The notes beneath the pieces were generated by a model. It was not told the DNA's origin and did not search any database. It saw nothing but the letters and a program-made list of their open reading frames with translations. DNA of 64,000 bases, taken from assembly GCA_021234155.1 (NCBI GenBank), contig JAJEKV010000025.1:5749310-5813309 (forward strand), in the 5' to 3' direction. Of the stretch, positions 11,622 through 22,845 are shown one piece after another. How positions within the stretch are numbered: position 1 is the stretch's first letter; every line of letters begins with the position of its first letter. A program made the translations under genes and the position numbers. Origin of the DNA: Isoetes taiwanensis (taxonomy: Eukaryota > Streptophyta > Lycopodiopsida > Isoetales > Isoetaceae).

Positions 11622-12683
11622 ATGGAGGAGAATCTGCATGCGCTAAAGAAGCGGGCACATAATGGCGAGGGCTCCTCCCCCTCGGAGTACATCACACAGA
11701 CGGAGGCAATACATGCCCTGGAGGCAAAGCTGAATGCCATACAAGACAAGCTGACAAGCGTGGAGATGCAAAGGGACACCCAACCGGCAACTATTCTTAA
11801 GAAACAGTTGGCGAAAGAAAAGGAACGTATTTCGACGCTGGAAGAACGCATTAGGCCACTGGATGACCGCTTTGGGCTAGCTGACTTTGAGCGCAGACAA
11901 GCATGCAATACTGTCGCCCAGCAAAGAAGTGAATTGACAGCGATGTCCCACACTCTGAGCGATGCCACCCGACATCTAGATCAGCTCCAACGGCAGATGT
12001 CAGAGGATGTGTTACATCTGCAAAATGAGCTCAGACAGGCAGTGGCGCAGGTTGCACGGTTGGTTGGCCCAAGCGGCCGCTTGGCGGACCAGGATGCTAG
12101 AATGTGTGGGATGTAGGGGAGGTTAGACACCCTATAAAAGAGACAGCCAGAAAGTCACGAAGCAGCGTCCAGGGTTTTGGCCCTTGAGAAGAGGATGGCC
12201 GAGTTCTAGGGGGAGATGTATGATCCACGCATGAATATAAAACATGCAAGTACCACCGCAGGGGCAGCATCATTGGCATGCCCAATACCTGAGGCAGAGG
12301 TCGCACAGGGCATTAGGCGGGTCCTTCGCGAGGAGAAGGACCGCCAATCTCGTCGGATGAACATTGTGGTTCGGGGCTTGCCTGAAGAACAGAGGAAAGA
12401 TCTACCAGCTAAGCTCAATGCCCTGGTGTTGGCAAGGCTCCAATTGCAATATTTGACAATGAGGAACCCGACCAGAGTCGGAGGGCCAAACATGGGACCC
12501 CGACTAGTTAAATTTACAGTGCTCGACCAGGCATCGAAGACGTTGATGCTGCAACGTGCTAGTCGTTTGAAAGGGACATCGGTATATTTAGACATGGATC
12601 TGACCCTGGCTCAACAGAAGGAGAGGCAAGAGGAGTTTGCAAAGATTAGACAGGTAAGGCAGGCAGGGGGTCGGCAGGCTTGA
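11622..12683 (+). pseudogene. LINE ORF1 protein, three internal stops
   Basis: Two open pieces, 11,622-12,116 and 12,216-12,683, lie in the same frame, and the gap between them is also readable. They are therefore one ORF1 interrupted by TAG (12,114), TAA (12,135) and TAG (12,207). The first part is rich in Glu, Lys, Gln and Leu in heptad-like spacing (HALEAKLNAIQDKL, ISTLEERIRPLDDRF) and should form a coiled coil. The second contains RRMNIVVRGLPEEQ and ends LKGTSVYLDMDLTLAQQKER, which is the L1-type ORF1p RNA-recognition/C-terminal signature. ORF1p binds element RNA as a multimer. All three stops would revert to Gln codons by a single C-to-T change, which fits decay of methylated DNA (inference). 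Confidence 0.8.
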
Positions 12684-12959
12684 TTAATGGCAAGATGAAG
12701 GTATTTGTGCCTCCATGGCCAACAGTGGCAGAAACGGCGACCAGCGGGCCAAGCTCCTCTGGATCCCCCACTTCCAGAATGGCAGATCACACACAACAGC
12801 CAGGACCAAGTACCCGGGCACCACCCACAGCAGCGGAGCCGGACAGGAGAGCCCCGACACCGCCAATGGCCCAACTCTGCGCCTCCATAGGGATGGGATA
12901 GGGCCACCACGCAAAGATAGGAAGAGTGCCTTCAATTCTATCATGGAACGTAGGGGATT

Positions 12960-13780
12960 CCCCCGAAGGCAGGCGAGGGCATTCTTTGCGGGTTGCTACT
13001 GAGCATGGACATCATCTTCTTGCAAGAGACATGGGAATATAGTGGTCATCTGTTACCGGACAGGGTACCATCATTTCTCACTGGCTAATGAGCGCCATGG
13101 CAAGCGAGGGTATGGAGGAGTCGCATGCTACTTCAAAGATGTTATAGCATCCATAGTCTCGCTCCACAAGGGCGATAAACTCAACGCTACATTGTGGATA
13201 CGAGTCTTTGCTGACCTCACCATCGCATAATCGTTTATTGCAGGATGTTATATACCCCATGGAACTTCTAAGTTCTACAGGGTTCATCAGGCAGATATAG
13301 ATGTGCATATGCCCTATAGGGAACTGTATGATGACATAGAGCAGTATCGCCAGGAGGGTCATGTGTTTTTATTAGGAGTTTTCAATGCACGTACGGCACA
13401 TGTCAGTCAGTCACCTTCCAGGGAAATGCTGACTCCAACCCACTTTGGCTAGAGACAGGTGCGCCCCAGCATGCAAGACGGTCCCAGGATACAGTCTCTA
13501 GAGCCTTTGGAAAAGAGTTGGTCCAGCTCTGCCAGATCTTTGACATGGTGGTCTGCAATGGTATGCTCAGATGGCCGCGATCAGGGGGCTTTACTTGCAG
13601 AAGCAACAGATCGGATGGTGGACCCAGCGTGGTGGACTATCTCCTAGCTCCAGTTCCAGAACTTGATATGATTAGAGATTTCGCGACAGGCACAAGAACA
13701 AGAGATGAAGAGACTTTGTCAGACTATTATCCACTTTATGTCACTTTGGATTGGAGATACTCAGTGGCGTGGCCATAGGA
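12960..13780 (+). pseudogene. LINE ORF2 endonuclease domain (APE-type), frameshifted
   Basis: Motifs of the apurinic-like endonuclease appear in the right order but in different frames. They are DIIFLQETW (about 13,005), GYGGVACYF (about 13,107), LWIRVF, GCYIPHG (about 13,245), FLLGVFNART (about 13,368), VVDYLLAP (about 13,632) and LSDYYPLYVTLDW (about 13,715). In active enzymes the last two core motifs read GDFNAR and SDH. Here the Asp is Val and the His is Tyr, so two active-site residues are lost on top of the frameshifts. This domain would nick target DNA to prime reverse transcription. Confidence 0.8.
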
Positions 13781-14134
13781 TAGACGCTCTCGGGGTTTGG
13801 GATACATCTAGAACTATCAGAAGCAAGCAAAATATGAGGTTGCGCTTGAACGTGAGCTACACGGGATTGATGCCGTCTATACATTTCATGATAAGTGTGA
13901 GTGGTTGGTGAAGGCCTTACTCGCAGCAGCCAGTGAATGCTTTGCATCAAGAAAGCCCCCGCGAAGGGACACTGGGCAATTCCCTCAGAACCCCTGGTTT
14001 GACGCCAAATGTAAGGCTCTAAAGAGCCAGCTACACTCCACTTTTAGATCCACAGCTCTGGCAACAGGACGTTAGGGACTATAAGGCATTCTTGAAATCC
14101 AAAAAGCATCGGTATATTGTAGAAAATCAGCAGC

Positions 14135-15061
14135 ATGTTTGATCTGCTGATGACTGAGCCAAAAGCCTTTTGGCGTAGAGTGCTGTATAAGAGGCATCAA
14201 CCACCTGGCACTGTTACCTCAGACCAGTGGAGACAACAGTTGGAGTTGTATGACCCCCCAGGAGCGATCGCTGAGGTTCCAGATCAGCTAGGAGAAACGC
14301 TACAGCTTTCAGAGGAGGACATCCACCGGGGTCTTAGACATCTTGCTAATGGTAAAGCAAAGGACTTGCAGGGACTTCAGGCCGAGCTGTTGAAATGGGG
14401 TGGACCAACTTTGCTAGGGCCTTTGACAGTGACAATCAATCAGGCCATTAGAGAGGGCCTCCCACAGGAATGGATGGTTAGCAAAGTCACCCCTATTCAT
14501 AAGATGGGAAGTAGGGATGACTCCATCAACTACCGTATGATCATGGTGAGCCCATTACTCGCAAAACTTCTAGCAGATGTGCTGGAGAAGAAGTTAACGC
14601 AGTGGACTGAGGAAACTGGAGTACGTGCAGTTGGTCAGGCAGGTTTTCGCCCTGCCCACTCCACCATTGACCATATTTTTACTCTCAGAATTCTTATGGA
14701 AGCTAGCTGCAATGCACGACGTGACTTGTATTGCTTTTTCGTGGATTTTAAGACGGCATATGATACAGTGCCTCGAGACCTATTGTGGCAGCGCTTGCAG
14801 GAGCTACATGTCTCACGGGACTTGCAAAATGCCATCTACAGGCTCTATGACGGAATATATGCCACTTTGCCTGCGTCAGATCACCGAGTGAGTAGCACCA
14901 TAAGTGTTAAACAGGGATGTCCATTATCTCCAACGCTTTTTGGACTCTATATTGACAAGTTGGAGATCTGGATGCAAGAACATGGAGGTGGTGGCCCACA
15001 GTTGCCAGAGGCATATACAATAAAACAGTTGCTCTATGCAGTCAAAGGGAAAAAGGTTTAA
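14135..15061 (+). pseudogene. LINE reverse transcriptase, cut at the YADD motif
   Basis: This 308-codon frame has the RT fingers and palm motifs of LINEs: GLPQEWMVSKVTPIHKMGS with NYR, then GQAGFRPAHSTIDHIFTL, then FVDFKTAYDTVPRDLLW (first catalytic Asp), then VKQGCPLSPTLFGLYIDKLE. It should continue into LLYADD with the paired catalytic Asp residues. It reads LLYA, then VKGKKV and a stop, because a different repeat begins there. The enzyme would copy element RNA at the nicked target; this copy cannot. Between the endonuclease and this frame (13,780-14,135) the linker is broken by frameshifts. Confidence 0.9.
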
Positions 15062-15172
15062 TAAAAAAACAAGGTGCTGCGCACGGAGGGTTGCCCTCCA
15101 TGGACAGAGGCTGAAGTGGCTTAAATCATAGTTCAAAGTCATGTTTTGACAATCAATTCAAATTGCTACTTT
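15062..15172 (+). repeat. Dispersed repeat with GGAGGGTTGCCCTCC, copy 1
   Basis: About 105 bp beginning AAAAAACAAGGTGCTGCGCACGG are nearly identical to 19,139-19,242 in the same orientation. They share the inverted GGAGGGTTGCCCTCC and the end TTTGACAATCAATTCAAA. The repeat directly abuts the broken LINE RT, so it probably marks the end of the element that truncated it. Confidence 0.75.
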
Positions 15173-17570
15173 AAAACAACAGAATACTTGATACCATGTC
15201 TTTATGGGAATTTATAGATAGTGGAATCGTCGGATGCTTAGAAACATACGAAACAATGTATGAAGAATGCAAATAGAGAAATAAGAAGGGGGTTTTGGGG
15301 GTTTTTTTTTTTGGGGGGGGGTGCAAAAGAACTTAGGAACTGGGGATTTTTTGCATGTCAATTTTGTTCAGGGTATGAGGAAAGAACTCGAGTTTATAAA
15401 TTAAAGAAGGTTGCTAAGAATTTAATAGCATGAAGTACATGGAAGTTGCAAGCAAGGTAGAGCTACTTAAAAATGCAATGGCATGTCTTTTGTTGCTCAA
15501 TAGTTATGGGTCGGGTTCTGAGCCTAGGCCCTGTCGAAGGCAATGGTTTGGAGTCCGTGGTTGAGCTCGAACGTGCATTTACCCCAGCTCTTCAGTCTGC
15601 TTTGGTACAATGATCCAGGTTCTGCCTTCATTGTAGCTAATGCGCCTTCTAATGGATAACCGAGAAATTTGTCAAGCAATGCTCCTGCCACTATGACATG
15701 TAATGTCTTCGATGCAGTGTTGAACACTATCCTAACAACTCAATCAAAATGCTATAAACAAAAACACATACACGTTTAATGAAGGAAAAGTGCAATGTCT
15801 TCACTTTTGTGCCACATGTAATCCTCACATCCACCCCCAGACTATGTAATCCAACTATCCCTGTCTCCTGCAAGTGATGTAGAAAGTAGTGAAATAGTAC
15901 CTCAATGATATTTTACAAACTCTTGCATAAGCATACAAGTAGCAAATGTACCTCAACTTTAAGTCCTTTGTCATGATAACAAAGTGCCTTAAGTGCCTTC
16001 TTTATCTTCTTCGCATCAGGATTCATGCCATCTATGATGTCTGAGGCAGAATGAGCAAGTACATCTGGCCCCGAATTTTTGAAATCTTTGATAGCCACGG
16101 TTGACGGTAGTCTTCCCCATGAATGCAACAAAACTCGTCAGGAGAAACATCATTATGGCAATGTCATATTATTAACAGGAACTCAAACATTAAATAGGTA
16201 ATCCTAATAAAGTGTGGTGATTTAATTCCATATTACATGCATTTCTGAATTTCGAATTCCTACCCCATGACATGATTTAATTCCATATTGCATGCATTTT
16301 TGAATATGAAATTCCATTATTTAATTCCATATTGCATGCATTTCTGCATTTCTTATTTTTAGTAGATATGTAGCATTAAATTGTGAACTCAGCCTGATGT
16401 ACATGCACTGTTGAAATTCGTTGTTTGGCACACAAGTCTTGAACCTTGGTATACAAGGCTAATCAAATGTTTTAAGTAGCAGTTCTCAAAGAAACAAGCT
16501 AAGCAATCAAGATCCTTGGAAGACCTTAATAGATCTAATATGGAAGACCTTAATAGATCTAATATAAGCCTAGAAATGGCATTGTACATGGACGAGGGCT
16601 TGCCCCCCTAGGGGCAACCCAAAAAAAGAGAAGAACTAGCAAAAAGGCGCAACATGAGGATTGGGCAATATTAGGCTTGGATTTAGTTTCTCATTAGGAA
16701 AGCATGTAGTAGACAAGCTATTAGATAAAGCAATATTCAGAATAGGCATCTATATATATTAAAACAACTTATAGCTATTAGGCTAGCCATTAAATTGAAA
16801 GGCTAGAGCCATTAAATTGAAAGGCTAGTTCTGTGGCATACGTGTACGAACATGTACTATTATGGAAAAAAGGGTTTTGACAAAGGAATGTTAGAAATAA
16901 ATGCTTTATATTGCGAAAGGAGTTCCTTTTGGTCATATTTTGCCTTTGGTAACATCTGGGGTTTTTAGCACAAAGGAATGCCTTTGTTATATCTAAGTAA
17001 GATGATGAGAAGAAGATTGGTCTAATTTGCATTATCCACTAATGATCATATAAACACGAGTGTATCCTCCATTGTACAAAAAGTATTCCTTGCATAGCAG
17101 AAGACTTTGGCAAGGTCTTAGCTTGTGTGGAAACTAGCTAGGCCTACTAAACAATTATTGGGCATTTTGAAAATTTTGTGTCGAGTTAATAGCTAGGAAT
17201 TCAATTGTTTTAATGCATTGTGGCCTTTTTGCAAATCCACTCCTCATGCTATTTGCTACATTGTCACTAAAGATCTCCGTAGAAAACTAAAGTCGTCTTC
17301 AAAATGGCCATCCTCCACACTTATCTTATCAGTGCACGTTTTATGGCTTTATACATTTTTGAGACGATGGATGTTGAAAGAGTCATATACTTTATTCATT
17401 GATTTAATAAGGCTTGAATCAGTTCGTGGCTATGGCAAGCTTAGAATTGGAGCTTTATTAGTCAAACATGTGAATCTGCTTGAGAAAGCTCTACTCTCAT
17501 CACTCTAAGCATGAGGCAGTAGATCATTGATGCTTGCAGTTGTGGTGGAAGTTCCAACATCACCTTTGAT
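15173..17570. other. Repeat-rich region with unrecognised exon-like frames
   Basis: No gene can be named. Two minus-strand frames look exon-like. 15,913-16,131 reads LPSTVAIKDFKNSGPDVLAH and on through GLKVE, then a GT. 15,524-15,727 reads TLHVIVAGALLDKFLGYP. They may be pieces of one broken gene, but I do not recognise the family. Repeats include three tandem copies of a unit of about 60 bp around TTTAATTCCATATTGCATGC (16,213-16,355), a 23-bp duplication GACCTTAATAGATCTAATAT (about 16,522-16,565), a duplicated GCCATTAAATTGAAAGGCTAG (about 16,785-16,827), and a hairpin repeat GGGCTTGCCCCCCTAGGGGC (about 16,596). Confidence 0.4.
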
Positions 17571-17579
17571 AGTAATGAT

Positions 17580-18495
17580 AAGTTTACCCCTAAACCCTGT
17601 GACAAGCATAAAGAATATCAACCATCTACCTTTGTTTTCCATAAGAAAGGGGCAGTAAGGGAGACACAGATACTGTACATTTCAGCAAACATATTATGTA
17701 ATTTGCAAGTACAAAGCAAACTGGGAGCACATCAGGCCAAGAGCACCTATAAAATAGCCAAAAATACATATGCGTTAAAAAACCAGAAGATCCATCTACT
17801 TGAAAATGATGATCAGTTCTCACCTCTCCCGAGCTCCATCCAAAGTAATATCGAGTAATCAAGCTTGACTCTTATATAAGCATCTCAGTTGCAAACGTCA
17901 GCATAAAATAGACCGCAAGAAGAATGCAAACGGGAAGAGTAAGCTCCTGACCAAGGTCTGAAAAGTCCTGTATTGACCTAGATTCTTCTACGGATTGTTC
18001 CTCTACATCCTTTTCTCCAGATCCTGATCATCACTTTCTGAATGTAGGTTAAGCAATCCAGAGCTTTCTACAAGCGTGAGCCCCTCAACGGTTTCCTCTT
18101 TGACAGCCTGGGAGTCGTCATTTAGAAGAGGAGTTTTCAGATCCAAGGCATGACTTACAGATCCATTTGCAGTTAGAACCTTCTCTGGTGACGCAACAAT
18201 ACTCCTTTCAGGCTCCTTGAGACATAACAAGAATCATACAAAGTACAAACTCCATAGCAAGGCCATAAATCATCTTGGAGTGGTGACACTATTCACATGA
18301 GCACCGAGAATCTGTACAACAGTAGTATGAGCATAACAACAGGTGTGATCAAAGAGAGAGAGATATATAACCTGGAAATCTAGCTCGTTAAAAAATGCTG
18401 CCAGAGAAGGTCCAGCAGCCATTCCTAAAGAATCCCCCACGACATATGCTGCCGGTGCATTGGTCAGATGTTTCAATGGTATATGATCCATAAGA
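17580..18495 (-). pseudogene. SPX-MFS vacuolar phosphate transporter (PHT5/VPT-like) gene fragment
   Basis: Minus-strand pieces match the middle of plant SPX-MFS proteins in the right order. First comes an exon AYVVGDSLGMAAGPSLAAFF (18,370-18,490) followed by a GT. Next is the cytosolic loop KEPERSIVAS..LKTPLLNDD..VEGLTLVESS (18,005-18,225). Next is VYFMLTFATEM, then ESSLITRYYFGWSSGEV with a GT (17,825-17,960). Last is VLPVCFVLANYI (17,690-17,740). The family moves phosphate into the vacuole. The helix expected between the first two pieces (LPGW..W-type) is missing, the frame shifts near 18,000, and a stop falls before ESSLI. No N-terminal SPX domain or 3' end is nearby. It is probably a captured or dead copy. 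Confidence 0.7.
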
Positions 18496-18939
18496 TACCT
18501 TCGGTTAATGCCTCTTGCTCCTCCTAGTCTGCCAAACTATCTCGGTACACATATTTCAATACATGCATCACAATTCGAAATAGTCACAAGGCTAAACCTC
18601 GCCCGATAGATCAACTGAATTCCAGAATATTATTCCATTCATCATCTCTGGGGAATATTTCAACCAACACATCTCAAGCAAACCAGCACACTCTCCTTTT
18701 CTCGTTTTCTCTATTTTTCTTCTGGGCAAGTTTATAGGATGCAGTTCTATGTCAAATCATTTCATTTGGATTATTTGTTCAACAGTTTGGATAATAACGC
18801 ACAGGAGCAATTAAAACAAGCTATTTCAATCTAAGAAAATAGAACCTTCCACAAGTTCAATGCTAATTAAGTATAGACATTGCTGTTAAGGGCGGTGTAT
18901 GAAGTTATGGACGAATTAACACAATTATCTGCTCCGGAT

Positions 18940-19110
18940 ATTAGTGATGGTAAGAAAAAAATAAATCCAGGCATTTCCAGAACTTCAATCTGATCGCTGT
19001 GCGCCAAAGACATAGTGATGGTAAAAAAACCAGATCCAATAGGTGCATTGACTAGAGTACAAGGCATTTCCAAAACTTCAATCTGATGGCTATGCAGCAA
19101 AGGCATACGA
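18940..19110 (+). repeat. Tandem duplication of about 75-100 bp
   Basis: The segment TAGTGATGGTAAGAAAAAAA, then AGGCATTTCCAGAACTTCAATCTGAT, then GCTGTGCGCCAAAGACATA is repeated immediately downstream with substitutions and a 30-bp insertion in the second copy. Confidence 0.65.
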
Positions 19111-19138
19111 TGCTTATTTGTTATTTATTGTTCATACA

Positions 19139-19242
19139 ACAAAAAACAAGGTGCTGCGCACGGAGGGTTGCCCTCCATGACCGAAGGGTGAAGTGGCTTA
19201 AATCATAGTTCAAAGTCATATTTTGACAATCAATTCAAAACC
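19139..19242 (+). repeat. Dispersed repeat with GGAGGGTTGCCCTCC, copy 2
   Basis: Second copy of the repeat at 15,062-15,172, same orientation, with few differences. The pair encloses about 4 kb of gene debris including the SPX-MFS pieces, so the two may be ends of related elements. Confidence 0.75.
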
Positions 19243-20446
19243 ATAAGCTCGAACATTTAGAACCGAAATCCTCTGTAGCCAACGAACTACCTTTATCTTT
19301 CAAAATGCAGCTAAAGAGTTTAGCAACCTGTGAAATAAAGAACACACGAATTTCAGAACTATAAAATATACGGGGCTATTTGGGAAAATATTTAAAATTT
19401 AAGGGCATTTTGGGAATTTTAAAAATACGAAAGGGCTTTTTGGGAATTAAGTCAAGGAAGGGAGCCCCTGAGAAATCGATGCAGCCTGCATAAGGCAACA
19501 CTTGTTAAACACATTATACTTCCAAACAATCTTGTTTATTTCAAGAACCATGTATATAATGAGACTAGAGAATGCCAAACTTTTTAAAATGAGATATGGC
19601 GAGGAATGATAAGATTGGACGTTCCAAAACGTTTAAGCTAAGAATAAGAACAGTAGCCAATATTGGCACACATTTAAGCAGCTGTCAGTACTTTATGCTG
19701 GTAATGATAGAGGTCCAATGCATTTTGCTTAGCTTAGGCATTCATGTTGTGAATAATAGCATATTTTTCAAGTACTATACTGGAATGTACACTTCCAAAA
19801 TCTAAATCGGTTGTGATCACTCTAGAAGAGAAAAAGACATACAAAAATAAACTGCTACTATAGGTCTAAAATATGACAGAGAATTCTCACCACTGTAACA
19901 TGTGGAATAGGGAACAATTTGATACCAAGGACCACAGCATATCAGAATATCCAGCATATGCTTAGGATATGCTGAAAACCCACATGAGCAAGGGTTTGGC
20001 TCTAGATAGCAACTATAGTAGATCTGTAACTGCAACTATGGCTGAAACTGTCACCGTACTTATAAACTGTTGCTATACCTATAGCTATAACTACCTGATT
20101 GCATCTGTAGATACCATGACACAAACAAAACTTGCAGCTGTAACACCAACCGCAGCTGTGCAAACCAAGTGGAATATAATCTACAGTTAAGAAGTGCTCA
20201 ATGCTAACTTCCACTGTGCAAATACAGTTGCATTTGACGAACCAATTAGCAACTCTAAGGAGCTTGATATGTTAGATGAATGTAACAAAATAAGAACTAC
20301 ACCCTACAATATCATGAAATGCTATGATTGTGAAGGAAAGACAAGGACAGAAGGGTAAGCACCTACTAGCTCCTAGAGAGTGAACTGACTAGAATGAGGC
20401 ATGACTATGGCTAATATAGAGTGCCATGTCAGCAACAAGTGATGAC
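19243..20446. other. Non-coding stretch with repeat debris
   Basis: No gene was recognised. GGGCTTTTTGGGAA-like words recur at 19,375-19,450. At about 19,935-20,000 there is a degenerate copy of the GGCATATAC..AACAAGGGTTTG repeat seen intact at 27.9 and 28.7 kb. Confidence 0.4.
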
Positions 20447-21124
20447 TCAGCATGCACAGTCATTATAATACTCTAACATCCCCCCTATGACGTGCATGGC
20501 TGAAAAAAACAAAACTATAAATCCTAGGACTAACATCCCCCCTGAGATGTTAGATGTCCTAAAATTCAGCATATAAATCAAGCTTAACCACATAAGTAAC
20601 CATGGGTGCCACTGGAACTTGGTTTTAAACCATATTTTTCTGCCTCTGTACCATTCTCTTTTCTTGTCAACATAGGAATCCTTCATAACCAATTTCTGTG
20701 TGATATAGAAAAGCATGTAGAAGTCTCTGTGTGTAAACTTAGCTGTAGATGACACGTGAGACTGCCATTCTGACTTGTGACCATGTAGCCATTCTCTTGC
20801 TTCCCTATATGTTGAAAGCTGCTTCATGGGAGTCCAGTTGTCTGTGGATAATTTTTTGTCACTAACCAGCAAGGCTTCAGCCACTTATGCTTTTATTGAT
20901 CTAGAAGTGCAAACTAAATGCGACATGGTTGTAAGATCTACCTTGATGATTGTGAGTGCCCGATGAAGGCGATACCAGTCATTTCTCTCAATACTTTGAG
21001 CAGATTTGGAGTCACCTGCTGTTCTAAGTAGTTCAAGGGATGCATCCATCAATGCTGTAGCCTCGAGCAAGGAGCGAGCACCAGTTTCCCGGTTTACAGA
21101 GTCCCTCTCCAGCAATAGGGGCAA
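20447..21124 (-). pseudogene. Unrecognised open frame broken by one TAA
   Basis: Two minus-strand frames, 20,885-21,124 and 20,447-20,884, are continuous in the same phase and separated only by a TAA at 20,885-20,887. The sequence looks like real coding DNA: balanced composition and polar/charged helices such as ASLELLRTAGDSKSAQSIERN, REAREWLHGHKSEWQSHV and FTHRDFYMLFYITQKLVMKD, then a basic-aromatic stretch KKREWYRGRKIWFKTKFQWH. I do not recognise the family. The right end abuts GGGGCAACC and TTTACAGCC, which are parts of the hairpin repeat at 27.9 and 28.7 kb. The left end runs into LTR-like sequence, so the real coding segment is probably about 20,560-21,110. Confidence 0.4.
20450..20545 (-). 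repeat. Possible LTR edge: two polypurine-tract/TGTTAG junctions
   Basis: On the minus strand AGGGGGGA followed by TGTTAG occurs twice, at about 20,476-20,487 and 20,529-20,541. A purine run before TGTTAG is the usual 3' LTR junction of Ty1/copia elements. No matching LTR partner was found. Confidence 0.35.
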
Positions 21125-21179
21125 CCGACATTTTACAGCCTATGATGGGTTTGGAGCAGTCATTGGCATATTCTTGGTT

Positions 21180-22550
21180 TGTGAGATTGAATTCTCTTAG
21201 TCTAAAATTACCTTACATTAAGGCGAAGACTGAGGATAACTGAATAGTAGGGCACAACGGCAATGTTTTAACTTCTTTTCTTCTTGCCCGCCCATGGGGC
21301 ATTTTTTTTTAAGTGTGCTTACTTTTTTAAAAGCTTTTTATTACAGGACATTATACAACATGTACAACTTTTTATTGTAAAAGACATTCTAGGGCATTCT
21401 AGAATGATGTCTATGGGATTTCGTATAATGTTTATATAATCCCATTATTTGTGTTGTACTTATCATATATTGTGGATAAGTTCAGGCTAGAGCAATCTAT
21501 TGCATGGCATATTCAATTTTTGTTCAATCAATGGCATCATAACTGTTAGCAATATATTGTTCCGTATTCAACTTATCAAGTAATTATACTTAGCAAAGAT
21601 CAATGCTTTGACCAATGGTTCGCCTAAGAAAGCATTTAAAATGGTTGTTTTAACATTTGAATTAGATGCCTACAGTTGTATTTAGACTTCCTAAAGCACT
21701 TGCTCTCTCTTCTTGCATTATGATACAATATAACACCATTTCTTAACATTAGAAGGACCATGGCTTGATCATGTTCTAGAAACCACGAATCTCTTTTGCA
21801 ATGGACACCCTAGCACAATAAACTCAAGAAGTGGGCAATCAATAATTTTATTAAAACACATCAATATCAATATATTGCAACGAAGATAATAGTAAATATC
21901 TTCCTAGTGTAGCATATTGTCGAAAAAGGTGAGTCTATTGTAAATTTAGAACATCGTGTCTCTTTATATCATTTTGACATCCCTCGAGTCAGCATTAGGC
22001 AAAAAAGTACCTAACATCTTTTATAGATTAGTCATATTTCCTATTGCTACCTTCATTATGAAATTAGAGATACATTTAGAAGCAACCATTATCTCGATTC
22101 TACTGTAAATCCAAGTCTATACATTTAAGTAATAAAACCATTGTGATATAAGAAACGTAAGTAGCTTCGTTGGAATCCATATATCCTTGAGAGATGATAT
22201 GTAGGATAATACTTTCTTTGCTATTTTTGAGAAGTGTCAATTAAATAGCCAAGAGATGGGTAAGACCCTATGTTTAAGATGCAAATAAAATTAGATAAAC
22301 GGCAGTGTCAAAAGTTGCTTGCCATCCCTTGGACTCAAACATCTCAAATATTATTACCATAAACAATGGGCATGTACCAACACTAATGTCCCTTTCTATA
22401 CTAATGCCCAGGATCTCTACAACATGAAACACAAACTTGACAAAATTGAAAATTTGTATCATTAGATAAATTGGAAAGATGTCCAAACACAAAAGGAGTA
22501 TAAAGATTGAGGTTTAGCAGATGTGATCAGACACCTGCCTCTACGATCCT
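21180..22550. other. Non-coding AT-rich stretch
   Basis: No gene is visible. The minus strand may contain heavily decayed copia polyprotein upstream of the zinc-knuckle relic at 22.6-22.8 kb, but too many stops prevent a firm call. The right-hand fragment of the hairpin repeat (TTTACAGCC..GGCATATTC) lies at 21,130-21,176. Confidence 0.35.
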
Positions 22551-22559
22551 TGGAGATTT

Positions 22560-22845
22560 GGTCAGCTAGAATTGTATAAATTATTCCAAAATTGCCCAAC
22601 TTTACACTCTGCTTGAGGTAAATTTACTCCACTTTGCAGAGCTCCTCTCCTCCTTTGTGTGGCTCCCCCTTATTTAGATCTTGCTCAACCTCTACCAGCT
22701 CTTCCTTTTAGAGTTGGGTATTCAACTACCATGTGACCTCTTCCAAGTGTAGCAACTAGTTTCTTTATTAAGTTTAGGATAAGACCATTTCAAATGATCC
22801 ATTTCATGACAGTAATAGCAGCAAAAACAAGGCCCAAATCTCCGA
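22560..22845 (-). mobile_element. Possible copia gag zinc-knuckle relic
   Basis: Minus-strand translation gives CYYCHEMDHLKWSYPKLN near 22,770-22,820. This is a CCHC knuckle whose last Cys has become Tyr. It is followed by the basic, stop-broken sequence often seen after copia gag knuckles. Recognition rests on this motif only. Confidence 0.4.

Larger units (their letters stand above)
11427..15060 (+). mobile_element. Decayed L1-type LINE (ORF1, endonuclease, RT), 3' truncated
   Basis: In order the element has an ORF1 with a coiled coil and an RNA-binding domain, an APE-type endonuclease, and a reverse transcriptase. This is the layout of L1-clade non-LTR retrotransposons. ORF1 has three in-frame stops and ORF2 changes frame several times, so it is inactive. 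The sequence stops inside the RT at the position of the catalytic YADD motif and runs into another repeat near 15,045-15,062. RT core end, C-terminal domain, 3' UTR and poly-A are all missing. Loss of the 3' end is the opposite of the usual 5' truncation and implies later insertion or deletion. Confidence 0.9.

Noticed and set aside
11561-11968. 135-codon antisense frame, Ser/Cys-rich
   Set aside because: Shadow of the LINE ORF1 coiled-coil coding strand.
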